Assembly (NCBI RefSeq): GCF_003752175.1
Contig: NZ_RJVF01000013.1
Coordinates: forward strand, 310,001 to 374,000
Length of the DNA: 64,000 bases
Direction: 5' to 3'
Source of the DNA: Comamonas sp. BIGb0124
GTDB lineage: Bacteria > Pseudomonadota > Gammaproteobacteria > Burkholderiales > Burkholderiaceae_C
The position numbers and the translations under genes were made by a program. Shown piece by piece: positions 1 through 9,714 of this stretch (position 1 is its first letter; each line of letters begins with the position of its first letter). The notes below the pieces were generated by a model, which worked only from the letters and a program-made list of their open reading frames with translations, made no database searches and was not told the DNA's origin.

Positions 1-60
1 CACCAAGCCGGTGATCAGCATGATGGCCAGACCGGCCAACACTCTGAACAGATGCTGCAT
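1..60 (-). CDS. N-terminal fragment of an unknown membrane or exported protein (cut by window edge)
   Basis: On the minus strand an ATG at 60-58 opens 20 codons that run off the left edge. The residues are mostly hydrophobic after a short polar start (MQHLFRVLAG, then LAIMLITGLV), as in a signal peptide or first membrane segment. An AAGGAG Shine-Dalgarno sequence lies 7 nt before the ATG and supports the start. No function can be given from 20 residues. Confidence 0.5.
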   Translation of the reverse strand, partial: MQHLFRVLAGLAIMLITGLV

Positions 61-540
61 ATTCAAGCTCCTTCTTGCCTGCTGCGAGGCTTTCGTACGC
101 CAGATCACGACGACGCCAGCACGTGTGCCCAAGGCATCACGCAGGGCCGGTGACTGATGCAGTGTGAGCCCTGGGCTTGACCCTGGCGATCAGGACTGAA
201 CCGGTCCTTTTGTAGGACATGAAGTTATCCCCAAAAACTGGGGGCAAGTCGGCGTCGATTTCGCGATTTCTCTAGTATTTCCGGGCACTTTCCCGGCCTG
301 CCTTCGAATTAAGCAGGCCCTGGGGGATCTCCTCGGGCGTCGTTCGGATGCCAATCCGTTAACACCTTGCGGCCAGCAGGCACGGCGTCAGGCTGCTACA
401 TTCGATGCACACACAACAATGAGCCGCACGTCGTCGGCTCCAAGAATTCCCGCCCTGCCCCGCTGGCAGGCGACGTGGCGCCTCCGGCCGCCGCGCCGAG
501 TTTGAACCTCACACCCGTTCGTCAAACTGGAGAATACGCA
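61..540. other. Intergenic region between divergent genes
   Basis: No convincing gene is seen in these 480 bases. They separate the leftward gene at the edge from the rightward methyltransferase gene, so both promoters should lie here. Two short hairpins are visible: CCCC/GGGG around an A-rich loop at 229-243, and a 7-bp stem GGCCTGC/GCAGGCC at 295-319. Neither is followed by a T-run, so neither looks like an intrinsic terminator. The open frame that begins at 367 is not used as the gene start, because the Shine-Dalgarno site and the signal peptide both favour 541. Confidence 0.5.
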
Positions 541-1389
541 ATGACTCGATTGAGCAGACTGGCCTTGGCCTGCGCGGCCTGCGTGCTGTCGCTGAACACC
601 GCCCTGGCACAGACCCCGTCCGCCGCCCCGGCCACGCCGCCGGAGGCTGCGACCCCCGAATACGTGCCCAAGCAGGGCCAGCAGGGCAAGGATGTGATCT
701 GGGTGCCCACGCAGCAGGCGCTGATCGACCGCATGCTGGAGATGGCCGGCTTGACCGAGCAGGACTACCTGGTCGACCTCGGTTCGGGCGACGGCCGTAC
801 CGTCATCACCGCAGCCAAGCGCGGGGCACGCGCCCATGGCATCGAATACAACGCCGATCTGGTGGCGCTTTCGCAGCGCACCGCTCGTGCAGAAGGCGTG
901 AGCGACAAGGCGACCTTCGAGAAGGCGGATATCTTTGCCTCGGATTTCTCGAAGGCCACGGTGGTGACGCTGTTTCTGCTGCCCGAGCTGAACATCAAGC
1001 TGCGCCCGATCCTGCTGGACATGGCACCCGGAACCCGGGTGGTGTCGAACTCGTTCACCATGGACGAGTGGGAACCCGACCAGAGCGCGGGCGGCGGGCC
1101 GGAATGCTCGAGCTACTACTGCCAGGCCCATGCCTGGGTGGTACCCGCCAAGCTGCACGGCAACTGGCGGCTGGCCAACGGCGAACTGCGCCTCGAGCAG
1201 ACCTACCAAAAGCTCGAGGGCACGCTGCTGCGCGACGGCCAGCAGCATGCCTTGAGCGAGGCCCGCATCGACGGCCGCAAGGTCGCCTTCACGGCCGGCG
1301 GCCAGCGCTACGAGGGCGAACTGCGCGACGGCCGCCTGGTCGGGCGTGTGGATGGCGGCGGCGAGTGGTCGGCCCAGCGCGCCTCATGA
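541..1389 (+). CDS. Exported class I SAM-dependent methyltransferase-like protein
   Basis: The 282-residue protein starts at ATG 541, eight bases after a GGAG site at 529-532. Residues 1-23 form a typical signal peptide (MTRLSRLALACAACVLSLNT, cut after ALA). A proline/alanine-rich stretch follows. Next comes a Rossmann-type methyltransferase core with the SAM-binding motif VDLGSGDGRT and an acidic residue at the second strand (GIEYNADL). The last 75 residues, after the core, are glycine-rich and beta-like (NWRLANGELRL, GQRYEGELRDGRLVG) and may be a small separate domain. The fold assignment is from visible motifs; substrate and product are unknown. A secreted SAM enzyme is odd because SAM is cytoplasmic. 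The protein might act without methyl transfer or be anchored and active elsewhere. Confidence 0.75.
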   Translation: MTRLSRLALACAACVLSLNTALAQTPSAAPATPPEAATPEYVPKQGQQGKDVIWVPTQQALIDRMLEMAGLTEQDYLVDLGSGDGRTVITAAKRGARAHGIEYNADLVALSQRTARAEGVSDKATFEKADIFASDFSKATVVTLFLLPELNIKLRPILLDMAPGTRVVSNSFTMDEWEPDQSAGGGPECSSYYCQAHAWVVPAKLHGNWRLANGELRLEQTYQKLEGTLLRDGQQHALSEARIDGRKVAFTAGGQRYEGELRDGRLVGRVDGGGEWSAQRAS

Positions 1390-1409
1390 CCGTATCCTGA
1401 GCGCCTTCG

Positions 1410-1427
1410 GAGCACCGTGCGCGGTGC

Positions 1428-1429
<2 letters not shown>
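1410..1429. terminator. Hairpin between convergent genes (possible bidirectional terminator)
   Basis: A perfect 8-bp stem GAGCACCG/CGGTGCTC with a TGCG loop lies between the methyltransferase gene and aceA and overlaps the aceA stop codon. There is no T-run on either side, so intrinsic termination is only a possibility. Confidence 0.4.
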
Positions 1430-2732
<1,303 letters not shown>

Positions 2733-2833
2733 GCTGTTGCTCCAAGGGGGTGTGGTTGACAGTGCAGGCTTTGAAATCGCCTGTCCTTGGAAACAACTTT
2801 AAAAGACCCTCGCTGTCGCCGATCAGTCTTATG

Positions 2834-2866
2834 TCTTATGTAAGAGTTATTTTTTAATATTAAAAA
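2834..2866. promoter_or_regulatory. AT-rich promoter/operator region of aceA with two dyads
   Basis: About 100 bases upstream of aceA the DNA becomes AT-rich, in contrast to its surroundings. It holds the dyad TCTTA-TG-TAAGA at 2834-2845, preceded by a second direct copy of TCTTATG, and a perfect 16-base palindrome TTTTTAATATTAAAAA at 2851-2866. Palindromes of this kind are typical operators for dimeric regulators. The regulator is not identified here. Confidence 0.45.
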
Positions 2867-2982
2867 TCAACATCTTGCAAAAACAATACCGTATCGCGAA
2901 ATCATTTATCTTGATTCGGTAAAGATTGCGGCGGCGCAGCATGGTCGTTTTCCACCATGCGAAAAGCTTTTTCAGGCTGCGC

Positions 2983-3519
2983 TCAGGTCAACGCGCGGGT
3001 CGAGACGACGATGCCGTCCTCGTCGGCATACAGCCATTCGCCGGGCCGTATCCAGACCCCTTGGATACGCACGCCGACGTCGCGCAATCCGGGCACCCGG
3101 CGTTCGGTGGGCAGCGGCATCAGGGCCAGCGCACGGATGCCGATGGGCGTGGCGCGCAGTTCGGCGATGTCGCGCACGGCACCGTCGACCACCACGCCGG
3201 CCCACCCCTGGCGGGCGGCCGATGCGGCGATGTTGCCGCCGACCAGTGCACGCCGCAGGCTGGCGCCGCCATCGACCACGAGCACGCGGCCATGACCCGG
3301 CGACTCGAGCACGGCCTTGACGGGCGTGTTGTCTTCGTAGCATTGCACCGTGACCACCTGGCCGTGAAACCGGACCACGCCGCCATAGCTGTTGAACAGC
3401 GGCGGCAGCACACGGAATTCGCCGCTGTGATCGGCCTTGTGGGCATCGCCGAAATCGCAGGTCGAGAAGCCCGTGCCGGGGGTCTGCACGGCGGACGGGA
3501 CTGTGGAATCAGCACTCAT
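2983..3519 (-). CDS. RraA-like / 4-hydroxy-4-methyl-2-oxoglutarate aldolase family protein
   Basis: The start is placed at ATG 3519 because GGAG lies 8 bases upstream; the frame is open further but has no better start. The 178-residue product matches the RraA fold: TCDFGDAH near the N-terminus, GRVLVVDGGASLRRALVGGN (a nucleotide/substrate-loop-like glycine stretch), GVVVDGAVRD, and the C-terminal signature IRPGEWLYADEDGIVVS. RraA in E. coli binds RNase E and restrains RNA decay. Close relatives in proteobacteria are divalent-metal HMG/CHA aldolases. The G-x-R-D (AVRD) metal-site pattern fits the aldolase branch too, so the two roles cannot be separated from sequence alone. It lies upstream of aceA in the same direction, but the 250-base AT-rich gap argues for separate transcription. 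Confidence 0.8.
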   Translation of the reverse strand: MSADSTVPSAVQTPGTGFSTCDFGDAHKADHSGEFRVLPPLFNSYGGVVRFHGQVVTVQCYEDNTPVKAVLESPGHGRVLVVDGGASLRRALVGGNIAASAARQGWAGVVVDGAVRDIAELRATPIGIRALALMPLPTERRVPGLRDVGVRIQGVWIRPGEWLYADEDGIVVSTRALT

Positions 3520-3693
3520 GTTAGGGTCTCCGGTCGGTTCGGTTGGGGTCGAGCCGAGAGCATGCCACGGCGCGATGGAGGTTGCAGTCTGACCTCGATT
3601 CGACCTCGGCCAAAAGCAAGCCCCGGCACCGTTCCAGGGTTTCTCCCCAGGGAGGCCATGCAACATTTGCTTAGAAAAAACTTGGCCGATTGC

Positions 3694-3722
3694 TTGGAAA
3701 GGCGGTTTTTCTCCAGTAGCAT
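3694..3722 (+). promoter_or_regulatory. Candidate sigma70 promoter of the SWIB gene
   Basis: TTGGAA at 3694-3699 and TAGCAT at 3717-3722 are separated by exactly 17 bases, about 60 bases before the SWIB start codon. The match is reasonable but not consensus. Confidence 0.4.
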
Positions 3723-3782
3723 GCGGCCTTGCTCCGGGCTTGCCCCGGACGGTTCCAATACCCAACAAGGACTGAAAAGATC

Positions 3783-4064
3783 ATGGCAACTGCTAAAACC
3801 GCTCCTGCTAAGAAACGCACGCCCAACGCTGCCTTTCTGAAGGAACTGACGCCCAGCGCCGAATTGGCCGCGATTGTTGGCAGCACTCCCCTGCCCCGCA
3901 CGGAAGTCACCAAGAAGATCTGGGAATACATCAAGGCCAACAACCTGCAGGATGCCGCCCAACGCCGCGTGATCGTGGCCGACACCAAGCTCAAGGCCGT
4001 GATCGGCAAGGACAAGGTCGACATGTTCGAGCTGACCAAGCTGGTGAACCAACACCTGAAGTAA
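3783..4064 (+). CDS. Stand-alone SWIB/MDM2-domain protein
   Basis: A 93-residue protein beginning at ATG 3783 after an AAGGA site. A lysine/alanine-rich N-terminal tail (about residues 1-18) precedes a SWIB/MDM2 fold covering the rest: LTPSAELAAIVG, LPRTEVTKKIWEYIK, NNLQD, RRVIVADTKLKAVIG and VDMFELTKLVNQHL. The domain is best known in eukaryotic SWI/SNF remodelling subunits and in Chlamydia, where it is fused to topoisomerase or free-standing. Free-standing copies also occur in Burkholderiales. The basic tail suggests nucleic-acid or nucleoid association, which is inference. The gene is monocistronic, with its own promoter and a strong terminator immediately downstream. Confidence 0.9.
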   Translation: MATAKTAPAKKRTPNAAFLKELTPSAELAAIVGSTPLPRTEVTKKIWEYIKANNLQDAAQRRVIVADTKLKAVIGKDKVDMFELTKLVNQHLK

Positions 4065-4112
4065 AAAGCGGATGGCCCGGCGCGGCTGGTTCCGCGCCTT
4101 GCTTCCCCCAGA

Positions 4113-4140
4113 AACCCGGCTTGCATGCCGGGTTTTTTAT
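4113..4140 (+). terminator. Rho-independent terminator after the SWIB gene
   Basis: Stem AACCCGGC/GCCGGGTT (4113-4120 with 4127-4134), a 6-base loop, then a T-rich run to 4140. It lies 49 bases after the SWIB stop codon. Confidence 0.85.
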
Positions 4141-4239
4141 TGGGCGCACGGGTTGCGGGGTTTTGCCGGTTTGCCTCTGAAGCATGCCGTGGTAACGTGA
4201 ATCGGCAAGCCCTCGCCGCCACGCTGAAGGAGACACCGG

Positions 4240-6429
4240 TTGCCCACATCCCACCCGTCGCCCACGACCACGGCCTGGCCCCGCACGCTCGAGGCCCCGC
4301 AGGCGGTGCTGGCCGCAGCGCACCGGCGCTCGCTGCAGTTCGGGCTCGACGACCGGGCCCAACCCGACCCCGATGCCCAGCCCAGGGCCGGCCTGGCCGA
4401 GCTGCTGGCGCGCAACGAAGCCTTGTGGACCCACGCCAGACCGGTGATGGAAACGCTGCGCGAGCAGATCGCCGGCACCGACAGCATGGTGCTCTTGACC
4501 GACAGCGCGGGCACGGTGCTGCACACGCTGGGCGACGACGAATTCCTCTCCAAGGCCGAGCGCGTGGCGCTGCGGCCCGGCGTGCTCTGGTCGGAGCAGC
4601 GGCGCGGCACCAATGCCATCGGCACGGCCCTGGCCGAACGCAGCGCGGTGCAGATTCATGGCCACGAGCATTACCTGCGCGCCAACCACATCCTCACCTG
4701 CTCGTGCGCCCCGATCCGCGACCCCATGGGCCAGGTGATCGGTGCGCTGGATGTGAGCGGAGACCATCGCGCCCCGCACAAACACACGCTGGCGCTGGTG
4801 CGCATGTCGGCACAGATGGTCGAGAACCATCTGTTCGCCAAACGCTTCGCACACAGCGTGCTGCTGCATTTCCACACGCGCGGCGAATTCATCGACACCC
4901 TGGTCGAAGGCCTGGCCGCTTTCGAGCCCGATGGACGTTTTCTGTCGGCCAACCAGAGCGGGCAGTTCCAGCTCGGCCTGCCCTTGAGCGGCTTGCAGTC
5001 GCACACCTTCGGTTCGCTGTTTGGCGTGGCGATGCCCGAACTTCTCGAACACTCGCGGCGGCATGGCACCAGCCGCCTCAGGCTGCAGATGCACAACGGC
5101 GTGGCCGTGCAGGCCCGTGTGGCCCACGAGCGATCTGCGGCCCGCATCGCCTGGGCCGATTCGGGGTGGGACGAGCCCGGTGCGGCAGCCACCGCCGACC
5201 GTCAGGGCACGGACACCGGCATCCGGTCGGTGGCACCTCGCGCCGAATCGCGTCGTTCGGGCCTGGCCTTGGCGCCGGCCAATCGCACCGTGGCGGGCGA
5301 TCCGTTGCACCGTCCCCCATCCACGGCCAGCCACAGCCTGTCGACGCTGGACACCGGAGATGCACAGATGGCGCAGTGCCTGGCACGCGCCCGCAAGGTG
5401 CTCGACCAGCAGGATGTCAATGTCTTGATTCTGGGCGAGACCGGCACGGGCAAGGAGCTACTGGCCCATGCGCTGCACGCGGCGGGCGCTCGGCGGCAAG
5501 GGCCTTTCGTGGCGGTGAACTGCGCGTCCATCCCTGAAACGTTGATCGAATCGGAGCTGTTCGGCTACGAGGACGGCGCCTTCACGGGGGCGCGGCGCAA
5601 GGGGCATGCGGGCAAGATCCTGCAGGCCCAGGGCGGCACGCTGTTTCTGGACGAGATCGGCGACATGCCGCTGGCCATGCAGGCGCGGCTGCTGCGCGTG
5701 CTGCAAGAGCAATCGGTGACCCCGCTGGGCGGCTCGCGCGATGTGGCGCTCGATGTGCGGGTGCTGAGCGCCACGCACCGCAATCTCAAGAGCCTGATGG
5801 CCCAGGGCCTGTTCCGCGAAGACCTGTATTACCGCCTCAACGGCCTGACCCTGAAGCTGCCCGCCCTGCGCGAGCGCAGCGATCTGCAGGCGCTGATCGA
5901 CGCGCTGCTGGCCCAGCACGGCGCTGCGGGTACGCGCCCGCCCCGGCTGGCGCCCGACGTGGCGCGGCTGCTGCTCGGCCATGCCTGGCCGGGCAACATC
6001 CGGCAACTGGCCAACGTGCTGCGGTCTGCCACGCTGATGGCCGACGCGCAGGGGTGGATCGAACGCGGGCACCTGCCGGACGATTTTCTCGAGGAACTGC
6101 AAGACGGCGCGCCACCGGGCACACAGGCCCATGGGCAACCCGCCCATCCGGCTCTCGCACGGCCGGGCCGTGAACGCCCGGGGGATGCAGCACGGGCGCT
6201 GGATTCGGGCCGATGGGGCGCCGCCGCATGGGCAATGGATGACGTGTACGGCCGGGCCGAGGACGGTGCAGCCGGCGAACCCATGGGGTGGCAGCCTGCC
6301 GTCCGCATGCGGCAGATCACCCATGCCGCGGTGCACGAGGCGCTGGCGCGCAACGACCACAATGTGTCGGCGGCCGCACGCGAGCTGGGCGTGTCGCGCA
6401 ACACGGTGTACCGTTACAGCCGCAACTGA
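4240..6429 (+). CDS. Sigma54-dependent transcriptional activator, AcoR type
   Basis: A 729-residue enhancer-binding protein. The start is TTG at 4240, chosen because AAGGAG at 4227-4232 sits 7 bases before it. The N-terminal third is a GAF-type sensor like that of AcoR ([17 protein letters not shown] near residue 110, then [20 protein letters not shown]). A variable linker follows. The AAA+ domain then has Walker A GETGTGKE near residue 400, the sigma54-contacting GAFTGA loop near 446 and Walker B LFLDEIGD near 470. The C-terminus is a Fis-type helix-turn-helix ([19 protein letters not shown]). The alanine/glycine-rich stretch between AAA+ and HTH is long. AcoR itself switches on acetoin catabolism, but no acetoin genes are nearby, so the regulated genes are unknown. 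Confidence 0.9.
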   Translation: MPTSHPSPTTTAWPRTLEAPQAVLAAAHRRSLQFGLDDRAQPDPDAQPRAGLAELLARNEALWTHARPVMETLREQIAGTDSMVLLTDSAGTVLHTLGDDEFLSKAERVALRPGVLWSEQRRGTNAIGTALAERSAVQIHGHEHYLRANHILTCSCAPIRDPMGQVIGALDVSGDHRAPHKHTLALVRMSAQMVENHLFAKRFAHSVLLHFHTRGEFIDTLVEGLAAFEPDGRFLSANQSGQFQLGLPLSGLQSHTFGSLFGVAMPELLEHSRRHGTSRLRLQMHNGVAVQARVAHERSAARIAWADSGWDEPGAAATADRQGTDTGIRSVAPRAESRRSGLALAPANRTVAGDPLHRPPSTASHSLSTLDTGDAQMAQCLARARKVLDQQDVNVLILGETGTGKELLAHALHAAGARRQGPFVAVNCASIPETLIESELFGYEDGAFTGARRKGHAGKILQAQGGTLFLDEIGDMPLAMQARLLRVLQEQSVTPLGGSRDVALDVRVLSATHRNLKSLMAQGLFREDLYYRLNGLTLKLPALRERSDLQALIDALLAQHGAAGTRPPRLAPDVARLLLGHAWPGNIRQLANVLRSATLMADAQGWIERGHLPDDFLEELQDGAPPGTQAHGQPAHPALARPGRERPGDAARALDSGRWGAAAWAMDDVYGRAEDGAAGEPMGWQPAVRMRQITHAAVHEALARNDHNVSAAARELGVSRNTVYRYSRN

Positions 6430-6471
6430 GCACAGGGCGGCATCGCGGGCTTCGGGAGGAGCGGCGTTGTG

Positions 6472-6531
6472 GCGGATGCGGATGCGGATGCGGATGCGGA
6501 TGTGGATGCCGAGCCGATGCCGATGCCGATG
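6472..6531 (+). repeat. Hexanucleotide tandem repeat, GCGGAT then CCGATG
   Basis: Five exact GCGGAT units (6472-6501) and one GTGGAT variant are followed, after six bases, by three CCGATG units (6514-6531). The array sits in the gap between the convergent AcoR-type gene and the pxp operon. Units of six would not shift a reading frame. Confidence 0.85.
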
Positions 6532-6578
6532 CCGACGTCGACGCCCTCGCCTTGGCGGTCGCTGCGGGCGCTTCGACG

Positions 6579-6596
6579 GGCTGAGTCAGCTCAGCC
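6579..6596. terminator. Hairpin at the 3' end of the pxp operon
   Basis: A perfect inverted repeat GGCTGAG/CTCAGCC with a TCAG loop overlaps the stop codon of the last leftward gene. No T-run follows, so it may only mark the transcript end or slow decay. Confidence 0.4.
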
Positions 6597-7077
6597 GGTA
6601 GAGCACATCGCCCCGATCCACACGGGCACCACTCTCGACCGTCCAGGCCAGCAGCACGCCATCGCGCGGTGCACGCAAGGCCTGCAGCACGGGCCCCACG
6701 GCCAGATACGCCACTGTCTGCCCCAGGGCGACACGGCTGCCGGGTGCCAGCGCCGTATCGGGGCGCAACGGGTGCGCCGCCTGGAACACACCGAAAGCCG
6801 GAGCCTTCACGGGCTCGCCGCCGGCAGACTCTGCCGGTGGCGTCGGGGCCGCGACGCGTGCAGGGCCTGCAGCGCCTGCGGGCTCGGCGGCCGGGTCCGC
6901 CAGACGAGGCACAGCGCTGCACGGCGGATCGGCCGCAGCCTCCGTGCCGAACGCCAGCACGAGCGACTGTCCCGGCGCCTGGTAGTGCAGCCGTACGGGG
7001 CCCAGAGGGGCCAGGGCGGTCAGCCATTTTTCGACGCGTTCGATGCGGTCCATGCGTTCGAGGGGTTCGGGGGTCAT
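6586..7077 (-). CDS. Biotinyl-domain-like protein lacking the biotinylated lysine
   Basis: The 163-residue product starts at ATG 7077, overlapping the biotin carboxylase stop codon by four bases (ATGA). A first part (about 1-60) is followed by an Ala/Pro-rich linker. The C-terminal part has the shape of a biotinyl/lipoyl domain: [21 protein letters not shown], then [34 protein letters not shown]. Where carrier domains have E-A-M-K followed by a hydrophobic residue, this protein reads VGPVLQAL, with no lysine in the hairpin turn. It therefore cannot be biotinylated in the usual way and is more likely structural or regulatory. It is the last gene of the pxp/biotin-carboxylase operon. The alternative is a degenerating carrier copy. 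Confidence 0.65.
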   Translation of the reverse strand: MTPEPLERMDRIERVEKWLTALAPLGPVRLHYQAPGQSLVLAFGTEAAADPPCSAVPRLADPAAEPAGAAGPARVAAPTPPAESAGGEPVKAPAFGVFQAAHPLRPDTALAPGSRVALGQTVAYLAVGPVLQALRAPRDGVLLAWTVESGARVDRGDVLYRLS

Positions 7078-8441
7078 GCCTTGGCTCCAGTGGGTGGCGC
7101 CCAGCGCGGCAGGGCCGATTCGAGGTAGTGGATGTCGGTGCCGCCGGCCAGAAATCCGGCGTCGTCCAGAATCGCCTGCTGCAGCGCGACGGTGCTGGCG
7201 ACGCCTTCGACCACGGCCTCGCCCAGTGCGGCACGCATGCGGGCAATGGCCTCGTGGCGGGTACTGCCATGGGCAATGAACTTGGCCATCAGCGAATCGT
7301 AGTAAGGCGGTACGGCGGTGCCGGCATCGACATGCGAATCGACGCGGATGCCGGCACCGCCCGGCACGCGCCACTGCGCCACGCGGCCGGGCGAAGGCAC
7401 GAAGGTCCAGGGATGCTCGGCATTGATGCGGCATTCGATGGCATGGCCGCTGAAGACGATGTCCTCTTGCCGGATGCGCAGCGGCTGGCCCTGGGCAATG
7501 CGCAGTTGCTCGGCCACGATGTCCACGCCGGTCACCATCTCGGTGACGGGGTGTTCGACCTGCACCCGCGTGTTCATCTCGATGAAGTAGAAACCGCCGG
7601 ATTCATAGAGGAACTCGAAGGTGCCGGCCCCGCGGTAACCCATGTCGATGCAGGCGCTGGCGCACAGGCGGCCGATACGGGCGATCTGCTCGCGCGGAAT
7701 GCCGGGGGCCGGCGATTCCTCGAGCACCTTCTGGTGACGACGCTGCATGGAACAGTCGCGTTCGCCCAGCCACACGGCGTGGCCCTGGCCATCGGCCAAT
7801 ACCTGGATCTCGACATGGCGCGGGTGTTCGAGGAATTTTTCGAGATAGACCGAGGCATCGCCAAAGGCCCGCTGCGCTTCCTCGCGGGTGAGCTTGAGTG
7901 CACCGTCCAGGGCTGCGGGCTCGCGCACCACACGCATGCCCCGCCCGCCTCCGCCGGCCGCGGCCTTGGCGATGACGGGGTAGCCGATGACCAGCGCCTG
8001 TTCGGCCGCCTCGGCTTCGCCGCCGGGCCGGATGGCTTCGGTGCCGGGCACGCAAGGCACGCCGGCGGCCAGCATGGCCCGTTTGGCCTCGATCTTGTCG
8101 CCCATCTGGCGGATGGTGCGGGATTCGGGGCCGATGAAGACCAGACCGGCCTGTTCGACCCGTTCGGCAAACGCCGCGTTCTCCGACAGAAAACCGTAGC
8201 CGGGATGGATCGCCCCGGCCCCGGTATGCCATGCGGCGAGGATCAGCTGATCCATGTCGAGATAGCTCTGCGCGGCCGGGGCGGGCCCGATGCACACGGC
8301 CTGGTCGGCCAGGTGCACATGGCGCTGGTCCGCATCGGGCTCGGCGTAGACGGCGACCGTCTTGAGGCCCAGGGTGCGGCAGGCCCGCAGAATGCGCAGG
8401 GCGATCTCGCCCCGGTTGGCGATCAGTACGGTGTCGAACAT
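7074..8441 (-). CDS. Biotin carboxylase subunit (AccC family)
   Basis: A 455-residue ATP-grasp biotin carboxylase that should carboxylate biotin on a carrier protein using ATP and bicarbonate. Visible landmarks are the N-terminal [34 protein letters not shown], the glycine-rich ATP loop [11 protein letters not shown], and [18 protein letters not shown] in the active site. Length and motif order fit AccC. Its ATG overlaps the carrier stop codon by one base. Its own stop overlaps the next start, so translation is probably coupled. Placement among pxp genes suggests a dedicated copy rather than the acetyl-CoA carboxylase subunit. Confidence 0.9.
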   Translation of the reverse strand: MFDTVLIANRGEIALRILRACRTLGLKTVAVYAEPDADQRHVHLADQAVCIGPAPAAQSYLDMDQLILAAWHTGAGAIHPGYGFLSENAAFAERVEQAGLVFIGPESRTIRQMGDKIEAKRAMLAAGVPCVPGTEAIRPGGEAEAAEQALVIGYPVIAKAAAGGGGRGMRVVREPAALDGALKLTREEAQRAFGDASVYLEKFLEHPRHVEIQVLADGQGHAVWLGERDCSMQRRHQKVLEESPAPGIPREQIARIGRLCASACIDMGYRGAGTFEFLYESGGFYFIEMNTRVQVEHPVTEMVTGVDIVAEQLRIAQGQPLRIRQEDIVFSGHAIECRINAEHPWTFVPSPGRVAQWRVPGGAGIRVDSHVDAGTAVPPYYDSLMAKFIAHGSTRHEAIARMRAALGEAVVEGVASTVALQQAILDDAGFLAGGTDIHYLESALPRWAPPTGAKA

Positions 8442-8893
8442 CAGGCGCTGCCCTCCAGGGCCTCGATCATGACCAGCGGCATGCCGGCTTCGACCGCATC
8501 GCCATTGCCGACGCAGAAGCCGGCAATGCGGCCGGCTCGATCGGCTTCCACTTCGTTGAGCAGTTTCATGGCCTCGATCAGGCCCAGCACCTGCCCTTCT
8601 TCCACCACGTCGCCGACGGCGGCATAGGGCGACTCGTGCGGCGCGCTGGCGCGGTAGAACATGCCCGACAGACCGGCGACCAGCGCGTGGGGCTGGCCGC
8701 CGGCGGGCCGAGCCGGCGCGCTGTCAGGCTGGGCGCGGGGATGGGCGGGTTCGGCCGGGAGCGCGGCGGCAACGCCCTGCCCTGCGGCCCTGCGGGTGAG
8801 CTGCAGGCTGCTGTCGCCGTCGTTGAATTGCAGTTCACTGGCGCCGCTGCGGCCAAACAGCTCGATCAGGCGTTCGACGAATTCTTCTCGCAT
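8441..8893 (-). CDS. Biotin carboxyl carrier protein (AccB family)
   Basis: A 150-residue carrier. The start is at 8893, behind GAGGA. An N-terminal helix region ([16 protein letters not shown]) and an Ala/Pro linker lead to the C-terminal biotinyl domain with the intact biotinylation motif [13 protein letters not shown]. The family thumb-like segment [17 protein letters not shown] precedes it. It lies 10 bases after pxpA and overlaps the biotin carboxylase gene. It should be the swinging arm between the carboxylase and the PxpB/PxpC pair, or another carboxyltransferase. Confidence 0.9.
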   Translation of the reverse strand: MREEFVERLIELFGRSGASELQFNDGDSSLQLTRRAAGQGVAAALPAEPAHPRAQPDSAPARPAGGQPHALVAGLSGMFYRASAPHESPYAAVGDVVEEGQVLGLIEAMKLLNEVEADRAGRIAGFCVGNGDAVEAGMPLVMIEALEGSA

Positions 8894-8903
8894 GCAGGGC
8901 TCC

Positions 8904-9680
8904 TCAAGCAAAAGCGCGCAGGGTCAGGCCGGCTTTTTCGAGCAGGGTGCGGACCTGCGAGGCCATCTCGACGGCACCGGGCGTGTCGCTGTGCACGCAT
9001 ACCGATTCGACGCGTGCGGGCAGGTAGGCACCGCTGGTGGTTTCGATGGCCCCTTCGCGCACCATGCGCACGATGCGCTCGGCGGCTTGCACCGGATCCT
9101 TGAGCAAGGCGCCGGGCAGTTTGCGCGAGACCAGGAATCCGGTTTCGTCGTAGCCGCGATCGGCGTAGATCTCGGATTTGGTGATCAGGCCCATCTCTGC
9201 AGCGATGCGGTCCTGCTGGCCGCGCGCGATCGACAGCATCACCAGCGAGGGATCGACGGCCTTGACGGCACGGCACACGGCGGTGGCGATCTCGGCGCTG
9301 TGGTAGGTCTGCTGACCGAGCGCGCCGTGGCACTTCACATACCGGATGGGATGACCCGCGTAAGTGGACACGGCCAAGGCGGCGCCGATCTGGTAGGCCA
9401 CCAGGCGTTCGAGTTCGCCCAGGCTGAAGGCCATGTCGCGGCGGCCGAAACCCCACAGGTCGGGGTAACCGGGATGCGCACCGACCGTGACGCCCTTGGC
9501 CTTGGCCAGCGTGTAGGTGCGGGCCATGATTTCCGGATCGCCGCCATGGAAACCGCAGGCCACGTTGGCCGAGGTCACCGAGTCCAGGATGGCTTCGTCG
9601 TCGCCCATGCGGTAGGCGCCGAAGCCCTCCCCCATGTCCGAGTTGAGGTCGATGGCGATGTTGGGGGGCAAGGCAGGCAT
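8904..9680 (-). CDS. pxpA: 5-oxoprolinase subunit A (LamB/YcsF family)
   Basis: A 258-residue LamB/YcsF protein with the family start IDLNSDMGEGFGAYRMGDD, the metal/substrate segment ANVACGFHGGDP, VGAHPGYPDLWGFGRR and RYVKCHGALG, and a C-terminal CVHSDTPGA. With PxpB and PxpC it forms the widespread prokaryotic ATP-dependent 5-oxoprolinase, which opens pyroglutamate to glutamate. The ATG at 9680 has a GGAGAG site upstream. It is separated from pxpC by 34 bases, the largest gap in the operon. Confidence 0.92.
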   Translation of the reverse strand: MPALPPNIAIDLNSDMGEGFGAYRMGDDEAILDSVTSANVACGFHGGDPEIMARTYTLAKAKGVTVGAHPGYPDLWGFGRRDMAFSLGELERLVAYQIGAALAVSTYAGHPIRYVKCHGALGQQTYHSAEIATAVCRAVKAVDPSLVMLSIARGQQDRIAAEMGLITKSEIYADRGYDETGFLVSRKLPGALLKDPVQAAERIVRMVREGAIETTSGAYLPARVESVCVHSDTPGAVEMASQVRTLLEKAGLTLRAFA

Positions 9681-9714
9681 GGTGTTGATCTCTCCGTGGT
9701 GGGGGAATGACGGT

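Noticed and set aside
6469-7128. A 219-codon frame starting with Ala-Asp repeats after a good Shine-Dalgarno
   Set aside because: Almost all of it is antisense to the carrier-like gene, and the start is made by the hexamer repeat; no protein family features. Kept only as a finding.
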